A DNA stretch of 64,000 nucleotides from Arsenophonus endosymbiont of Aleurodicus dispersus (GTDB lineage Bacteria; Pseudomonadota; Gammaproteobacteria; Enterobacterales; Enterobacteriaceae), in NCBI RefSeq assembly GCF_900343015.1, contig NZ_LR025108.1:62001-126000 (forward strand), read 5' to 3'. The notes below the pieces were generated by a model, which was not told the DNA's origin, did no database searches, and was given only the letters and a program-made list of their open reading frames with translations. The first letter of the stretch is position 1, and every line of letters begins with the position of its first letter. A program made the position numbers and the translations under genes. Shown in pieces: positions 34,745-46,843 of this stretch.

Positions 34745-35406
34745 TCTCATTGTATTTTTTTACAGGGTAAACGCAAAAAAATTGCGCCCAGAAAATTACT
34801 AAAAAAAAGTGCTAACAACACCACCGTATAATTTACCTTGTTGAAGTGCATCACGTGCAATAATATATTTTATCGCCATCTATTATATTACCACACAGAG
34901 CAACGTTAGTAGCTCCACAACACTGATTAATATTGGGTTACATCTAATTTTGATAAATTACGCATCAAGCTAAGTTAAAACATTAGCTGCAATATAATAA
35001 TTAATTAGCACAATCTAAAACTATTTTTACTCTATATAACAACCAGCAGCATCAACAATACTAATCTATCGGCCTAATCAGCCGAATCAACACAAGTAAG
35101 TTGGTTTTACATCTCAACTTCTATTGCTTCTTATACATTACAAACTAACTTAGCTCCATCAATTGAAAAGAATTTCATACCATTATCATAATAGAGATTA
35201 TGGTAAGCAGAAATAACAATACCAGCCTCCGTACGCTCCAACATATAAACTGAAATACGTGTATCTTTACCTATGATTATTTTACGAGAACCATGCCGTG
35301 CTAAAACCTTACAAGCTGCCCAACACAATTTAAAAACAAAATAATGAGTAATTGGGCCTAATACCATCACATCCGTACCAAAATATTGGCGCTTACTAAT
35401 AATCAT
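34745..35406 (-). pseudogene. glmM: glmM (phosphoglucosamine mutase) remnant
   Basis: The first 91 codons are open (35406 to 35131): [20 protein letters not shown] is perfectly kept. About 35 residues are then deleted in frame between YMLE and RTEAGIVIS. The active-site SASHN, which carries the phosphorylated serine, reads SAYHN. Beyond the stop EAIEVEM*NQLTCVDSAD, IVDAAGCYIE, KIVLDCAN, NINQCCGATNV and DKIYYIARDALQQGKLYGG still match GlmM in order. The last third is gone. GlmM makes glucosamine-1-phosphate for UDP-GlcNAc, so the normal route to peptidoglycan and lipid A is cut unless rescued. It overlaps folP by 11 bases. Confidence 0.93.
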
Positions 35407-36235
35407 ATTTTTCCAAAAGTATTTCTTTAATAATCTTCACAGCCTGTACAGTTTCTTTTACATCATGAGCACGAATAATATGTGCTCCCTGCATAGCTGC
35501 AATAACTGCGCATGCAATACTGCCAATAAGCCGTTCCTCTAGTGGTACATCTAATAATTCACCAATCATAGATTTACGCGACATACCAACTAGTAGTGGC
35601 ATTCCTAGAGCATGAAATTCATTTAATTTAGCTAATAATTGATAATTATGTGCTAAGTTTTTACCAAAACCAAAACCTGGATCAATAATCAAACGATTTT
35701 TCGCAATACCTACTGCTTCACAACGTTTAATTTCATCTAATAAACACTGTTTTACTTCCGCAACTACATTTTTATAATATGGTATTTGTTGCATTGTCTT
35801 AGGTTGACCTAACATATGCATAATGCATATTGGTAACCCTGTTTCAGCTGCAGCCTCTAATGCACCAGGTTCATGTAAAGACCGAACATCATTAATAATA
35901 TTAGCACCTACTCTAGCGGCTTCTTCCATGACAACAGCTTTAGATGTATTAACAGAAACCCAAACATCAAAACGGTCAGTTACTGCTTCAATTATTGGGA
36001 TAACCCGATCTAGTTCTTGCTGTAGACTGACTTCACTAGCACCAGGACGAGTTGATTCACCACCAATATCAATAATTGCCACACCATAGTTAACTAGATT
36101 AGTTGCATGTTTTAGCGCATAGTTATAATCGTTGTATACACCGCCATCCGAAAAAGAGTCTGGAGTAATATTTAATATTCCCATAACAACAGGACAGTTA
36201 AGATCAAGATCTATTTTTCTGGCAGAAATTTTCAT
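35396..36235 (-). CDS. folP: Dihydropteroate synthase FolP
   Basis: Joins p-aminobenzoate to dihydropterin pyrophosphate in folate synthesis. Signatures [14 protein letters not shown] (pterin site), [39 protein letters not shown] and the final [13 protein letters not shown] are all present. The start at 36235 ([12 protein letters not shown]) is chosen because AGGGTG precedes it and the homology begins there; an earlier ATG at 36277 would add 14 unrelated residues. It lies between ftsH and glmM as in E. coli. With folB elsewhere in the window, it shows that folate synthesis is being kept. Confidence 0.95.
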   Translation of the reverse strand: MKISARKIDLDLNCPVVMGILNITPDSFSDGGVYNDYNYALKHATNLVNYGVAIIDIGGESTRPGASEVSLQQELDRVIPIIEAVTDRFDVWVSVNTSKAVVMEEAARVGANIINDVRSLHEPGALEAAAETGLPICIMHMLGQPKTMQQIPYYKNVVAEVKQCLLDEIKRCEAVGIAKNRLIIDPGFGFGKNLAHNYQLLAKLNEFHALGMPLLVGMSRKSMIGELLDVPLEERLIGSIACAVIAAMQGAHIIRAHDVKETVQAVKIIKEILLEKYDY

Positions 36236-36318
36236 AATCACCCTATTCAAACAACCAAAACCAAAAATTTTAAACATTTATTCATTTCAAATAGAAAACA
36301 AAAGATAATTAATAATAA

Positions 36319-38262
36319 TTAATGATTATCTGTATTAATACTATTATCATTTTCATGCATGCTCTCCTTACCATGAGGAGCAGCAATATTCTTTTCTGGC
36401 TCTACTTGTATGGAGGATGTAATAGTAGAATTACTATCATTATCATCCCAACCAGCTGGAGCTCTAACTGGACGGCGATTCATCAAATCATCAATTTGAG
36501 GGGCATCAATAGTTTCATATTTTATTAATGCATCCTTCATAGCATGCAGAATATCCATGTGATTATTCAATATCTGACGAGCTCGTTGATAATTACGATC
36601 AATAATTGCCTTCATCTCTTCATCAATTGCTCGCGCAGTTTCATCTGACATATGGTTAGCTTTAGCAACAGAACGTCCTAGAAAAACCTCACCTTCTTCC
36701 TCAGCATAGAGTAATGGACCTAATTTATCAGAAAACCCCCATTGCGTCACCATATTACGAGCAAGATTAGTTGCTACTTTAATATCATTTGACGCACCAG
36801 TAGACACCTTTTCTAAACCGTAAATAATTTCTTCTGCTAACCTACCACCGTAAAGCGTAGAAATTTGACTTTCTAGCTTTTGACGACTATAACTAATTTG
36901 ATCACCTTCTGGCAAGAAGAATGTTACACCTAACGCACGCCCACGCGGAATAATAGTTACTTTATGAACAGGATCATGCTCTGGAACAATACGTCCTATA
37001 ATGGCATGGCCAGCCTCATGATAAGCAGTAGATTCTTTTTGTTCTTCTGTCATAACCATAGATCGACGTTCAGCACCCATCATAATCTTGTCTTTTGCCT
37101 TTTCAAATTCCACCATGGTAACAACCAGCTTATTTCCCCGCGCCGCAAAAAGAGAGGCTTCATTAACTAAATTAGCTAAATCAGCACCAGAAAAACCAGG
37201 GGTGCCTCGTGCTAATACTGAAGCATCAACGCTAGAATCTAAAGGTACACGGCACATATGAACTTTCAAAATTTGCTCACGACCACGTACATCAGGTAAC
37301 CCAACAATAACCTGCCGATCAAAACGTCCAGGACGCAATAATGCTGGATCTAACACATCGGGACGGTTGGTAGCTGCAATAACAATAATCCCTTCATTCC
37401 CTTCAAATCCATCCATCTCTACCAACATTTGGTTAAGAGTTTGTTCACGTTCATCGTGACCTCCTCCTAACCCTGCACCACGTTGACGGCCAACAGCATC
37501 TATTTCGTCAATAAATATGATACAAGGAGCTGCTTTCTTTGCTTGTTCAAACATATCTCTAACTCGAGAAGCACCAACACCAACGAACATTTCTACAAAA
37601 TCTGAACCAGAGATAGTAAGAAAAGGAACTTTTGCTTCACCGGAAATCGCTTTTGCCAATAAAGTTTTACCAGTTCCAGGTGGTCCTACCATCAAAATTC
37701 CCTTAGGAATTTTACCACCTAATTTTTGAAAACGTCCCGGTTCACGTAAATATTCAATTAGTTCACCAACTTCTGATTTAGCTTCATCACAACCTGCAAC
37801 ATCAGTAAAAGTTGTTTTTATTTGATCTTCTGTTAGCATTCGTGCCTTACTCTTACCAAAGGACATAGCACCTTTGCCACCTCCTCCTTGCATCTGACGC
37901 ATAAAAAATATCCAAACTCCAATCAGTAATAACATTGGAAACCAGGAAATAAAAATTGTTGTTAAGAAACTTTGCTCTTTAGGTGGTTCACCAATAATAG
38001 TGACATTTCTTTCAAGCAAGGTATCCAACAATCTTGGATCTTCTCTCACAGGAATATAAGTTGTATAACAACTGTTATCCATTTTCTTAACACTAATTTC
38101 ACGATCAGAAATACGCACTTCACGTATATGATCCTGAGTTAACTCATTCATAAAAGTAGAATAATCCACCCTGCGACTATTCGAATCGCTAGGACCAAAA
38201 CTCTGAAATAAAGTCATTAAGACTACCGCAATGACTACCCAGAGAATCAGGTTTTTCGCCAT
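36319..38262 (-). CDS. ftsH: ATP-dependent zinc metalloprotease FtsH
   Basis: Membrane-anchored AAA+ protease that degrades unassembled membrane proteins and, in E. coli, LpxC and sigma-32. It has two membrane segments (about residues 4-22 and 97-117), Walker [43 protein letters not shown], and the zinc site HEAGH in [12 protein letters not shown]. The product has about 647 residues (644 in E. coli). The ATG at 38262 (MAKNLILW) is the family start; the frame also opens at a TTG three codons earlier. The tail after PAGWDD is diverged, as usual. Upstream rlmE is dead, folP follows. Confidence 0.97.
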   Translation of the reverse strand: MAKNLILWVVIAVVLMTLFQSFGPSDSNSRRVDYSTFMNELTQDHIREVRISDREISVKKMDNSCYTTYIPVREDPRLLDTLLERNVTIIGEPPKEQSFLTTIFISWFPMLLLIGVWIFFMRQMQGGGGKGAMSFGKSKARMLTEDQIKTTFTDVAGCDEAKSEVGELIEYLREPGRFQKLGGKIPKGILMVGPPGTGKTLLAKAISGEAKVPFLTISGSDFVEMFVGVGASRVRDMFEQAKKAAPCIIFIDEIDAVGRQRGAGLGGGHDEREQTLNQMLVEMDGFEGNEGIIVIAATNRPDVLDPALLRPGRFDRQVIVGLPDVRGREQILKVHMCRVPLDSSVDASVLARGTPGFSGADLANLVNEASLFAARGNKLVVTMVEFEKAKDKIMMGAERRSMVMTEEQKESTAYHEAGHAIIGRIVPEHDPVHKVTIIPRGRALGVTFFLPEGDQISYSRQKLESQISTLYGGRLAEEIIYGLEKVSTGASNDIKVATNLARNMVTQWGFSDKLGPLLYAEEEGEVFLGRSVAKANHMSDETARAIDEEMKAIIDRNYQRARQILNNHMDILHAMKDALIKYETIDAPQIDDLMNRRPVRAPAGWDDNDSNSTITSSIQVEPEKNIAAPHGKESMHENDNSINTDNH

Positions 38263-38311
38263 GTCACTCAAAGGAGTAACCTCTTCATTACAACTATGTT
38301 AAATAAACAAC

Positions 38312-38920
38312 GTACAGGTCACTATATTTTGCTTCCTGTCGCTACAATGTTAACTTCACATGAACGTGAAGTATATAGGTTACAAATTTTAACTTAATGT
38401 AGAGTAAATATCCTTTAAATATTCATCAAAGCCTTCTCCCTGAAATACTTTAATAATAAAACTTTCCTAGGAACCCTATACATCACGACACATATCTAAT
38501 CCTAGCTCAACCAGCTAAATAAATCGATAAATATCAACCAGAGGTATAACACTCATATTAAGATCTATATACTATATAATAACCTGGACTTTTTTATCAC
38601 CCACTCGGTTATGTAATGCCCTTAATATCTACTCATCATGAAAATCTTTTGGGAATAAATTAACCCCAGCGATATAATTCAAGTAAAAAATTAAATACAG
38701 TAACTAGCCATGTCTGACTTAATATGATTGCTGTATATTGAAACTAACCACTTGAAGCTGTAAAAATAAACTCTAGTCATACCAAGTTTAAATATTTTAT
38801 CATTCTGCTAGGTCGCATCTAATTAAAACCATGCACGTGATAGAATACTTTTTTCTACTTAAATAACATATTTATTAATAAAATGTTCCTGCAATTAACG
38901 ACCAGACCAGAGCTTGTCAA
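38312..38920 (-). pseudogene. rlmE: rlmE (23S rRNA 2'-O-methyltransferase) remnant
   Basis: Upstream of ftsH, as in E. coli. The minus strand reads R*LQEHFINKYVI, SILSRAWF*LDAT*QNDKIF, then DFHDE*ILRALHNRVGDKKV, NMSVIPLVDIYR, LVELGLDMCRDV, IKVFQGEGFDEYLKDIYS and CEVNIVATGSK. These match RlmE from its start (SRWLQEHFSDKYV) to its end (REVYIVATGRK). More than ten stops are present. The enzyme methylates U2552 and is important for 50S assembly in E. coli. Confidence 0.93.
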
Positions 38921-39109
38921 ACGCTTTTTATTAGCTATTAGTTTCCAACTATTAAAGTAACAACTTGATTTGCCATTTTTTAGATAAAAATTACATAATG
39001 CACGGTGATAACCAAAAGATAGCGGTAGAATCTACCGTTTTCAATCCCACTAAAGCAAAAAATAATGATTTTTAATAAAAATTAAATACAATGTCTAAAA
39101 AGACATACC

Positions 39110-39335
39110 GTAATCTAAATTCTTATCCAATAATAGATAACAATGGGTTAACTGAAGGTATTTTAGCTGAAATTAAACAATCATGATTATATAATGAACT
39201 GATTATAATTAATAATAGCGAGAGAAGATCGCGTGAGTATTCTATTTAAAATAGATGCTATCAATGTGTAAAGTGTTTGTAACATTTTTATTTTACCCCG
39301 TCGTAAAATAGCAAGATCATTTACCTAAATTAGTT
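39110..39335 (+). pseudogene. yhbY: yhbY (RNA-binding CRM-domain protein) remnant
   Basis: The plus strand reads DNNGLTEGILAEIKQS*LYNELI, matching GSNGLTEGVLAEIEQALEHHELI of YhbY. Weaker matches follow, with SERRSRE in place of TEDRETK and a shifted end. It lies between greA and rlmE on the opposite strand, exactly as in E. coli. YhbY binds precursor 50S particles. Confidence 0.8.
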
Positions 39336-39353
39336 TTTTATATTAATACAATT

Positions 39354-39376
39354 AAAAAGGTTATTTTGACCTTTTT
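39354..39376. terminator. Probable bidirectional terminator between yhbY remnant and greA
   Basis: An 8-bp perfect stem AAAAAGGT/ACCTTTTT with a 7-base loop lies 48 bases after the greA stop. Its arms supply T-runs for transcripts coming from either side, as is usual between convergent genes. Confidence 0.65.
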
Positions 39377-39423
39377 ACTTTAAAAGTAACTTTTAAAAAG
39401 AACACTTAAAAATAAAATGAAAA

Positions 39424-39903
39424 TCAAATATATTCTACTTTTAAAATTTTATATTCAACTTCACCACTGGGGGTGGGGATAACTACTGCAACATTATCCA
39501 TAGTCCTACCGATCAAACCTCGAGCTATTGGTGAATTAATAGAAATGAGATTTTCTTTGATATCAGCTTCATCATCACCAACAATACGATAAACTTGATT
39601 ATCGTTTGTTGTGATATTAAATAGAGTAACTGTTGCCCCAAATATTATACGACCTTCATTTTTTATTTTTTTTATATCAATAACTTGTGCATGAGACAAT
39701 TTTATTTCAATATCTTGGATACGCCCTTCGCAAAACCCTTGCTGCTCACGCGCAGCATGATATTCTGCATTTTCTTTTAAATCACGATGTTCACGGGCTT
39801 CTGCAATAGCTGAAATAATTTCAGGACGGCGAATATTTTTTAAATATTCTAACTCTTTGCGCAACTTTTCTGCGCCACGTACCGTCATTGGAATCTGTTT
39901 CAT
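39424..39903 (-). CDS. greA: Transcription elongation factor GreA
   Basis: Binds in the RNA polymerase secondary channel and stimulates cleavage of backtracked RNA. The 159 residues (158 in E. coli) have the N-terminal coiled coil with the acidic tip ([20 protein letters not shown], which holds the Asp and Glu needed for cleavage) and the C-terminal domain with [10 protein letters not shown] and [23 protein letters not shown] precedes the start. It stands between the dead yhbY and the dacB position. Confidence 0.97.
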   Translation of the reverse strand: MKQIPMTVRGAEKLRKELEYLKNIRRPEIISAIAEAREHRDLKENAEYHAAREQQGFCEGRIQDIEIKLSHAQVIDIKKIKNEGRIIFGATVTLFNITTNDNQVYRIVGDDEADIKENLISINSPIARGLIGRTMDNVAVVIPTPSGEVEYKILKVEYI

Positions 39904-41030
39904 TAATAAATGCCTCTCATTCTTTCCTAAATTAAATATCTACCTAATTTTTCTGTTATTAAAGCAAATTAGTACTTATGATAAAACCAAATTCTACGCA
40001 AACAAAAAAGGGGATGAACCTTATTAACTATTAATTTACCACTTTATTATTTTATCATTTAATTAACCGTGCTAATTAATGCACACCTAATACTAATTAA
40101 CTGTTTACTTTTTTCTGCATAAAATTTTAGTATGTATACTTTTATATACAGCACTTATGGCTTTTAAAAAAATTAGAAGACCATATTAGTTATTTAACCT
40201 ATTTTTAATATTCAATCGAACGATATCAGCGAAAATTAAAACTAGATTAATTATCTACTAAAAAGCATAAATATAGCTTTTATAGCACATAAAGTTGATA
40301 TACCACTGATTGATTACCATATAGTATAATAAATAATACTAACTTCAAGTACTTAAAAAGTATTACATAGATAGCGATTATTAATTAATCAACAATTTAT
40401 AAACTGAAGAAAAAATTATCTGGCATAATTTTAAAGGTAATTTAGTTACATGCTTCACTAGCGATCTAACCTTAACACACCAACTAATTTGCAACATAGT
40501 AAATTAAAGTAACTTAGTATTGAATAAGTTGAAGGCAATTTAATCATCGAAATATTAACCTTTTATATGGTAGTCATAAATCTAGTAATATTGCTTACAT
40601 TCATAATCTAACTTTTTTTTACCCTATTGTTTAGTCAAGTTATTACCATAACAAAAAATTTAAATTAGAGCTGTCTCGTAAAAATTGAATTACACCGACA
40701 GCTATGATATATATTTTGTAATCTATTGCTAAAAACATAACAGTAAACTAAAATTTATCCCACTAGCTAGCTGGTTATGATAAATGGCTTGAATAATATA
40801 GCCGTTAATAATAAAATATTAGCTAAAATGATATAATAATTGCTGTCTTCCGCTAATCCATTTTTAAGTACATACAGATAAGAATACTTATCGTAATTAC
40901 TAATAAAAAAAATATTTAGTCAGTAAAAACTAAAAAATAATTTATATTAATAAATAACCTATTATAAATAAAAATCATAATATTAATTATGATTATCTAG
41001 ATCAACTTTATGATCAAATTATTGTTATTT
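39904..41030. other. Non-coding AT-rich gap (expected place of dacB)
   Basis: About 1.1 kb without a supported gene. E. coli has dacB here on the plus strand; I could not align any DacB motif such as SxxK or KTG, so it is either deleted or unreadable. Confidence 0.55.
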
Positions 41031-42101
<1,071 letters not shown>

Positions 42102-42142
42102 TATCTTTTCTCCGCAGACTAAGCATTATATGCTAATATATA

Positions 42143-42170
42143 AAAAGCCCTACAATTTTGCAGGGCTTTT
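42143..42170 (-). terminator. Rho-independent terminator after rpmA
   Basis: A 9-bp stem AAAAGCCCT/AGGGCTTTT with a 10-base loop lies 27 bases after the rpmA stop, and its arm gives a run of T on the minus strand. It separates rplU-rpmA from obgE; yhbE, which stands here in E. coli, is gone. Confidence 0.8.
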
Positions 42171-42197
42171 AAAATGCTTTTAAAAGATCAATAAAAC

Positions 42198-42455
42198 TTA
42201 TTCAGCTTGTATACTGATATATTTACGATTTTTTAGTCCTTTAATTTTAAATTTAACTTTTCCGTCAACCAATGCAAATAGAGTATAATCACGACCGCAA
42301 CCAACATTGCTACCAGCATGGAATATAGTGCCACGCTGACGAGCAAGAATGCTACCTGCCAACACAGATTCACCACAAAAACGTTTTACACCTAGGCGTT
42401 TTGACTCAGAATCGCGACCGTTACGAGTTGAGCCACCAGCCTTTTTATGTGCCAT
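42198..42455 (-). CDS. rpmA: 50S ribosomal protein L27
   Basis: L27 reaches towards the peptidyl-transferase centre with its N-terminus. The product has the standard 85 residues: [53 protein letters not shown] and [11 protein letters not shown]. One Gly of the usual RFGGE is Cys here. GGGAGC precedes the ATG. It follows rplU by 19 bases in the standard L21-L27 operon. Confidence 0.97.
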   Translation of the reverse strand: MAHKKAGGSTRNGRDSESKRLGVKRFCGESVLAGSILARQRGTIFHAGSNVGCGRDYTLFALVDGKVKFKIKGLKNRKYISIQAE

Positions 42456-42474
42456 AAATCTGCTCCCTTAATTA

Positions 42475-42783
42475 TTAAGCAATACTAGTTATTTTAACAT
42501 CAGTAAACCACTGACGGTGACCCTGTTGTTTGCGGCTATGTTTACGGCGCCGAAATTTAACAATTTTAATTTTCTTACAGCGACCATGCGCAATAACTTC
42601 AGCTTTCACTTTTCTTTCTTCAACGACAAAAGCACCGATTTTAATATCATCGCCATCGGCAATCATCAATACTTGATCGAACTGAATAATCGCACCTGTT
42701 GCAATGTCTAACTTTTCCAGTCGAACTATCTGACCTTCGCTGACTAGGTGTTGTTTACCACCACTTTGGAAAACAGCATACAT
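42475..42783 (-). CDS. rplU: 50S ribosomal protein L21
   Basis: Binds 23S rRNA domain II. The start at 42783 ([14 protein letters not shown]) is the family start and is preceded by GGAGTTTAT; an upstream in-frame ATG at 42801 would add six unrelated residues. The product has 102 residues (103 in E. coli), with the C-terminal [23 protein letters not shown] signature. It is the first gene of the rplU-rpmA operon. Confidence 0.97.
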   Translation of the reverse strand: MYAVFQSGGKQHLVSEGQIVRLEKLDIATGAIIQFDQVLMIADGDDIKIGAFVVEERKVKAEVIAHGRCKKIKIVKFRRRKHSRKQQGHRQWFTDVKITSIA

Positions 42784-42801
42784 ATAAACTCCGCTTAACA
42801 C

Positions 42802-43860
42802 ACTCCCTTAGAACATTTAATTTCATAGTGCATTATTATAAATATTCATAATAATGCGCTAATTATAAGCAAAAAGGCAGCGGAGAACAAGTATAGAATT
42901 AAATATAATATAAATTTAAGTAAATTTATCACATAATGGTTAATTTGTCATTAATTTTATTGTGCAATTATATATGTATTAACAGCACAAAATAGCTTGA
43001 TTCAATATTATGTTTAGGTACAACCTAATTTATAAAATAAATTGAGAATTAATCATTAATAGCAATCGTATCAGGTGCAAATAAATAGTTCATTATTTAG
43101 ATATAGGTAAATAACTAATAAATAATTTTTATTATTATTTTTATAGCACTATGGCTAAAACTCCTGTTAAAATTAACATTGCTACAGAATATTATTTCAC
43201 TTAACCTTTTGAAAAAATTAATTTATAAAGGCTGTGATCAAAGAAAAAATTTCGCGCTTAAAGTGTAATCGTTATAGCACTTCATAGGAAAAGGGTTGAA
43301 AATATAACCCAGTAAAAATTTTCTATAATTATGACTGAGTTTGATGAAATACGTAACAGTAATTATAAAATAGTAATAATTTATTACCTACAGGATGATT
43401 AGCACTAATCAGTAAAAAAAATAAAATATTAATTTTTTGCTAATTTAGCTAAACAGTATACACATACATAACAAAATTTATTGCTATTTGATATAATAAG
43501 TTAAAGCTTAGTTCTCTGGTAGTATATTTTTACCTAAATTTACTAAAAGGTAATGTTTATATTTATCCAAATAAAATACATTTCCTAAATGGAAACCAAT
43601 CACCTTTTTAGGTGAACATGCTAAAAGTAAAGCAATTTATGGTACTAATCAGATTTTATCTATATAACAGAAAAACTATATCAATATTTACCTTTCTTCG
43701 TTAGAAGAAAATATTTAGTAGAGAACAAAAAAATATTTATGCTGAAATTTTCAGTCAGTAAATAAACCTCATATCATATGCAATAAAAGCAAATAATCTA
43801 GCCTTTATTGTTAAACTTATTTTTATAAAAAAATACGATCAAATAGTAATTTTTTTTTCT
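42802..43860. other. Non-coding AT-rich gap (expected place of ispB)
   Basis: About 1.1 kb without a supported gene. In E. coli the divergent ispB lies upstream of rplU; no DDxxD-type motif could be read here. Some of the sequence just upstream of 42783 must hold the rplU promoter. Confidence 0.5.
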
Positions 43861-43868
43861 TTTATGGT

Positions 43869-43874
43869 TATAAT
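43869..43874 (+). promoter_or_regulatory. Possible -10 element of ppa
   Basis: A consensus TATAAT lies 42 bases before the ppa ATG, with AAAGGA as ribosome site nearer the start. No good -35 hexamer stands at the right distance, so this is tentative in such AT-rich DNA. Confidence 0.35.
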
Positions 43875-43915
43875 AATAACTAATTAATTTTTAGCTTTTA
43901 ATAAAGGACATTTTT

Positions 43916-44446
43916 ATGAGCCTAAAGAATATACCTGCCGGTGAAAAACTACCGGAGGATATCTATGTTATTATAGAAATTACCGCGAATACAAATCCAA
44001 TAAAATATGAAGTAGATAAAAAATATGGAGCAATTTTTGTCGATCGTTTTATGTCTACTACTATGGTTTATCCCTGCAATTATGGGTATATCAATCATAC
44101 TCTATCCTTAGATGGCGATCCCGTTGATGTTTTAGTTCCAACACCTTATCCATTACAAACAGGAACTGTAATACGTTGTTGTCCAATCGGTGTATTAAAA
44201 ATGAAAGATGAATCTGGTGAAGATTCAAAATTAGTAGCAGTACCTCATTCTAAATTAACTAAAGAATATGATCATATTAAAGATATTAATGACTTTCCTA
44301 AATTATTACTCGCTCAAATTAAATACTTTTTTGAACACTATAAAGATTTAGAACAAGGAAAATGGGTAAAAGTAGAAGGATGGGAAAATATTGACGCAGC
44401 AAAAAACGAAATTATTTCTTCTTTTGAACGCGCTGTTAAAAAATAA
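43916..44446 (+). CDS. ppa: Inorganic pyrophosphatase Ppa
   Basis: Hydrolyses the pyrophosphate released by polymerases and synthetases, and is essential in E. coli. The 176 residues match the family length. The metal-binding DGDPVD is at residues 66-71. Other active-site segments are [32 protein letters not shown] and [28 protein letters not shown] precedes the ATG. It stands alone, with long non-coding DNA on both sides. Confidence 0.97.
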   Translation: MSLKNIPAGEKLPEDIYVIIEITANTNPIKYEVDKKYGAIFVDRFMSTTMVYPCNYGYINHTLSLDGDPVDVLVPTPYPLQTGTVIRCCPIGVLKMKDESGEDSKLVAVPHSKLTKEYDHIKDINDFPKLLLAQIKYFFEHYKDLEQGKWVKVEGWENIDAAKNEIISSFERAVKK

Positions 44447-45534
44447 CTATTATATTGTTCCAATCTGAAAATTTCTATCATAGAATATGATGAGTTCTAG
44501 TTAGAAAAATTTATTTATTGAATTTAGCATAAAATCTACCTAAAATTACTTGGATTAGGAAATTAGAAATTATTACATAGTTACTACTATATTTAGATAG
44601 AACATTAGTACCATACTTACTCTATATATAATAAAAATACAAAAAAGAAAGTTATATTTTTAAAAATATTGCTATTTGTTATAAAAATAAATTAAGATAT
44701 TGTAATGACTTAATATAATATCTTTATAAAAATTAGTATTTAGTTAATTATATGGTTTATCTATTCAAGTCTAATAATACTATAAAATATACAGCATATA
44801 TTTATGATATTAATCAATTAGTGATGAAATATAATAATTATATTTATATTAAATAAAGTTGAAACCTATTTCATATTATTTTTATAGAATAAATTTATAA
44901 TATCGGCATCTTGTAAGATAACATAATATGATTACATTTTAAGTTTTATTATCTAGATATAAAAATAAAAAACTTCAATTTTTGCATAAATATTTAAATA
45001 AATACTACAATTAAACCACAATGAAATAATATTAGTTAATATATGTGGATTTAACATAAAAGTTAAATAAAACTTTATCCTTTTAGAAAAAGTGCGCATC
45101 CTAATATTATAAATTGTTTAATCTGAAGTAAAAGTATTGGTTCTAAATTATGAATTGAAATATTATACAAATATGTAGATACTGATAACCCCAATATAGC
45201 TGAATAGTTTAATAAATTACTAATAATGATATTTTTAAAAGTGATAATTTATATATTTTTTCATTAGTATCTTGAATAATCTCTCGAACAACAATCTATG
45301 GCATAATCAGAGTAACTAACGTATTTACTAGAATATAACTTAAGTAATTACTAAGATTATAATATTAAAATAATTTAGAATGAAAAAAATAGCTAATATT
45401 GGTTAACAATTGGCTAAAATTTTACCTTCTGGCTTTATTATCGTTCATGTTCCTATCGGACATATTAAAACTCTAATATTTAAAATAATTAAGAAGCATG
45501 TGGATCATTTAGTCTTTAAGTAATGTGCAGGCAG
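44447..45534. other. Non-coding AT-rich gap after ppa
   Basis: About 1.1 kb of very AT-rich sequence with no supported gene, repeat or RNA. Confidence 0.6.
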
Positions 45535-46339
45535 CTTACGTTTTTATTTCCGTATAAAACCTGATATATTTGCTCAGTAATTGGCATTTCTACACCAACA
45601 CGTTGCGCTAACGCACGGACTTTCTTAGTATTTAAGTAACCTTAAACCAACCGACCAATCTGTTTTTCAGCTTCTTTAATCTGCATGCCTTGGCCAAGTA
45701 TAATGCCAAATCGACGGTTACGAGATTGATTATCAGTACATGTAAAAACTAAATCCCCTAAGCCAGCCATACCCATACATAAATGTAGAGGTTTTAGCAC
45801 CCATCGCATATTTCAGCTAATCCACTGGTTATCAACGCTATGCGAGCATTCGCTCCAAATCGCATACCATTACCACAATGGAAAATTTGCGGCAGCTCTT
45901 CACTAAATTCTGTATTAGAAGCTGCTACCGTAATGGCAGTAAGTAAGCAGGCCGCCAGTTATTTGGTAAATTTTGGCCAGTAAATAACAGCCAGAGGAAT
46001 TTTATCTCCGATAGTGTCTCGGGCAACGGCAAGAGACGACCAGTAAGTACCCTTTATTGTTGTGTTAAGTAAGGTTGAATATTTTAAAATATTTGATTAA
46101 AAGCATAGCTTGGAACGACGATCAATATATTGTGAGTTTATTGCTATCTTAAGAGAAACTTCAGGTAATAAATTGTTTGGTAATAGAACGTTGGGTAAAA
46201 ATGCTTGGTTGCAGCAGTCTTGTTGTAATTTTAAAATATGGCGCCAAAGTAAAACCAGATGACCATTCCTGGCAAGTGTAATGGCTAATGCGGTGCCATA
46301 AAAACCGGCACCAATAACTGTCATCGAAACAGTGTTCAT
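45535..46339 (-). pseudogene. gpsA: gpsA (glycerol-3-phosphate dehydrogenase) remnant
   Basis: An open start, [22 protein letters not shown] with the NAD-binding GxGxxG, runs about 80 codons and then breaks. Further on the minus strand the family sequence is readable in order but in different frames: [19 protein letters not shown] (matching GIGFGANARTALITRGLAE), [32 protein letters not shown] and [16 protein letters not shown]. An internal deletion has removed the segment around the catalytic lysine region (RVYSNPDFIGVQLGGAVKN in E. coli). The cell cannot make glycerol-3-phosphate for phospholipids by this route. The order secB-gpsA is as in E. coli. Confidence 0.93.
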
Positions 46340-46369
46340 TAAGCTTCCTGATGATTGGCATAATTTTAA

Positions 46370-46690
46370 GTTTTAGTAGTATACGGTTGTAGATATTTCA
46401 TAAACAATGCATCAAAATTAATAGGTACTAAGTTTAGCTAAGGAAAAGTTCTACGGCTAAATCAATTGGTAATACATTCACGTGTATAGGTAAACAAAAT
46501 ATTTTGGCAATCATCGCATCAACAATGATATATTTGGCTTTCTTTAATCCCATCAATAGAGAAAATGCCGGCATGTGGCACTTCGCACATGAAAGCAATT
46601 TGATCAGCCCAGCTAGTAGTAACAGTAAAGCATAAGATAACTGTATAAATCTAATTTAATTTCTGATTGGAACTATTGCTGAAAAATATT
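46370..46690 (-). pseudogene. secB: secB (export chaperone) remnant
   Basis: Upstream of gpsA the minus strand reads FMCEVPHAGIFSIDGIKES, then NILFTYTRECITN, RRTFP*LNLVPINFDALFMKYLQ. E. coli SecB has FLCEVQQGGIFSIAGIEGT, NILFPYARECITS and [23 protein letters not shown]. The first half is faint (SEIKLDL near 46670). In-frame stops and shifts make it non-functional. Confidence 0.92.
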
Positions 46691-46843
46691 AGCAGCCCTT
46701 GGGGTTTAAAATTAAAAAATTTTAGGATAAATATCGCTGAATACTAGCGCTTCATAACTTTTTTCTGATATAATGTTAATTACCCTATCGATGTACTTAT
46801 AATATTTAATGATATAAATATCATTACTGATACGTACGACGAA

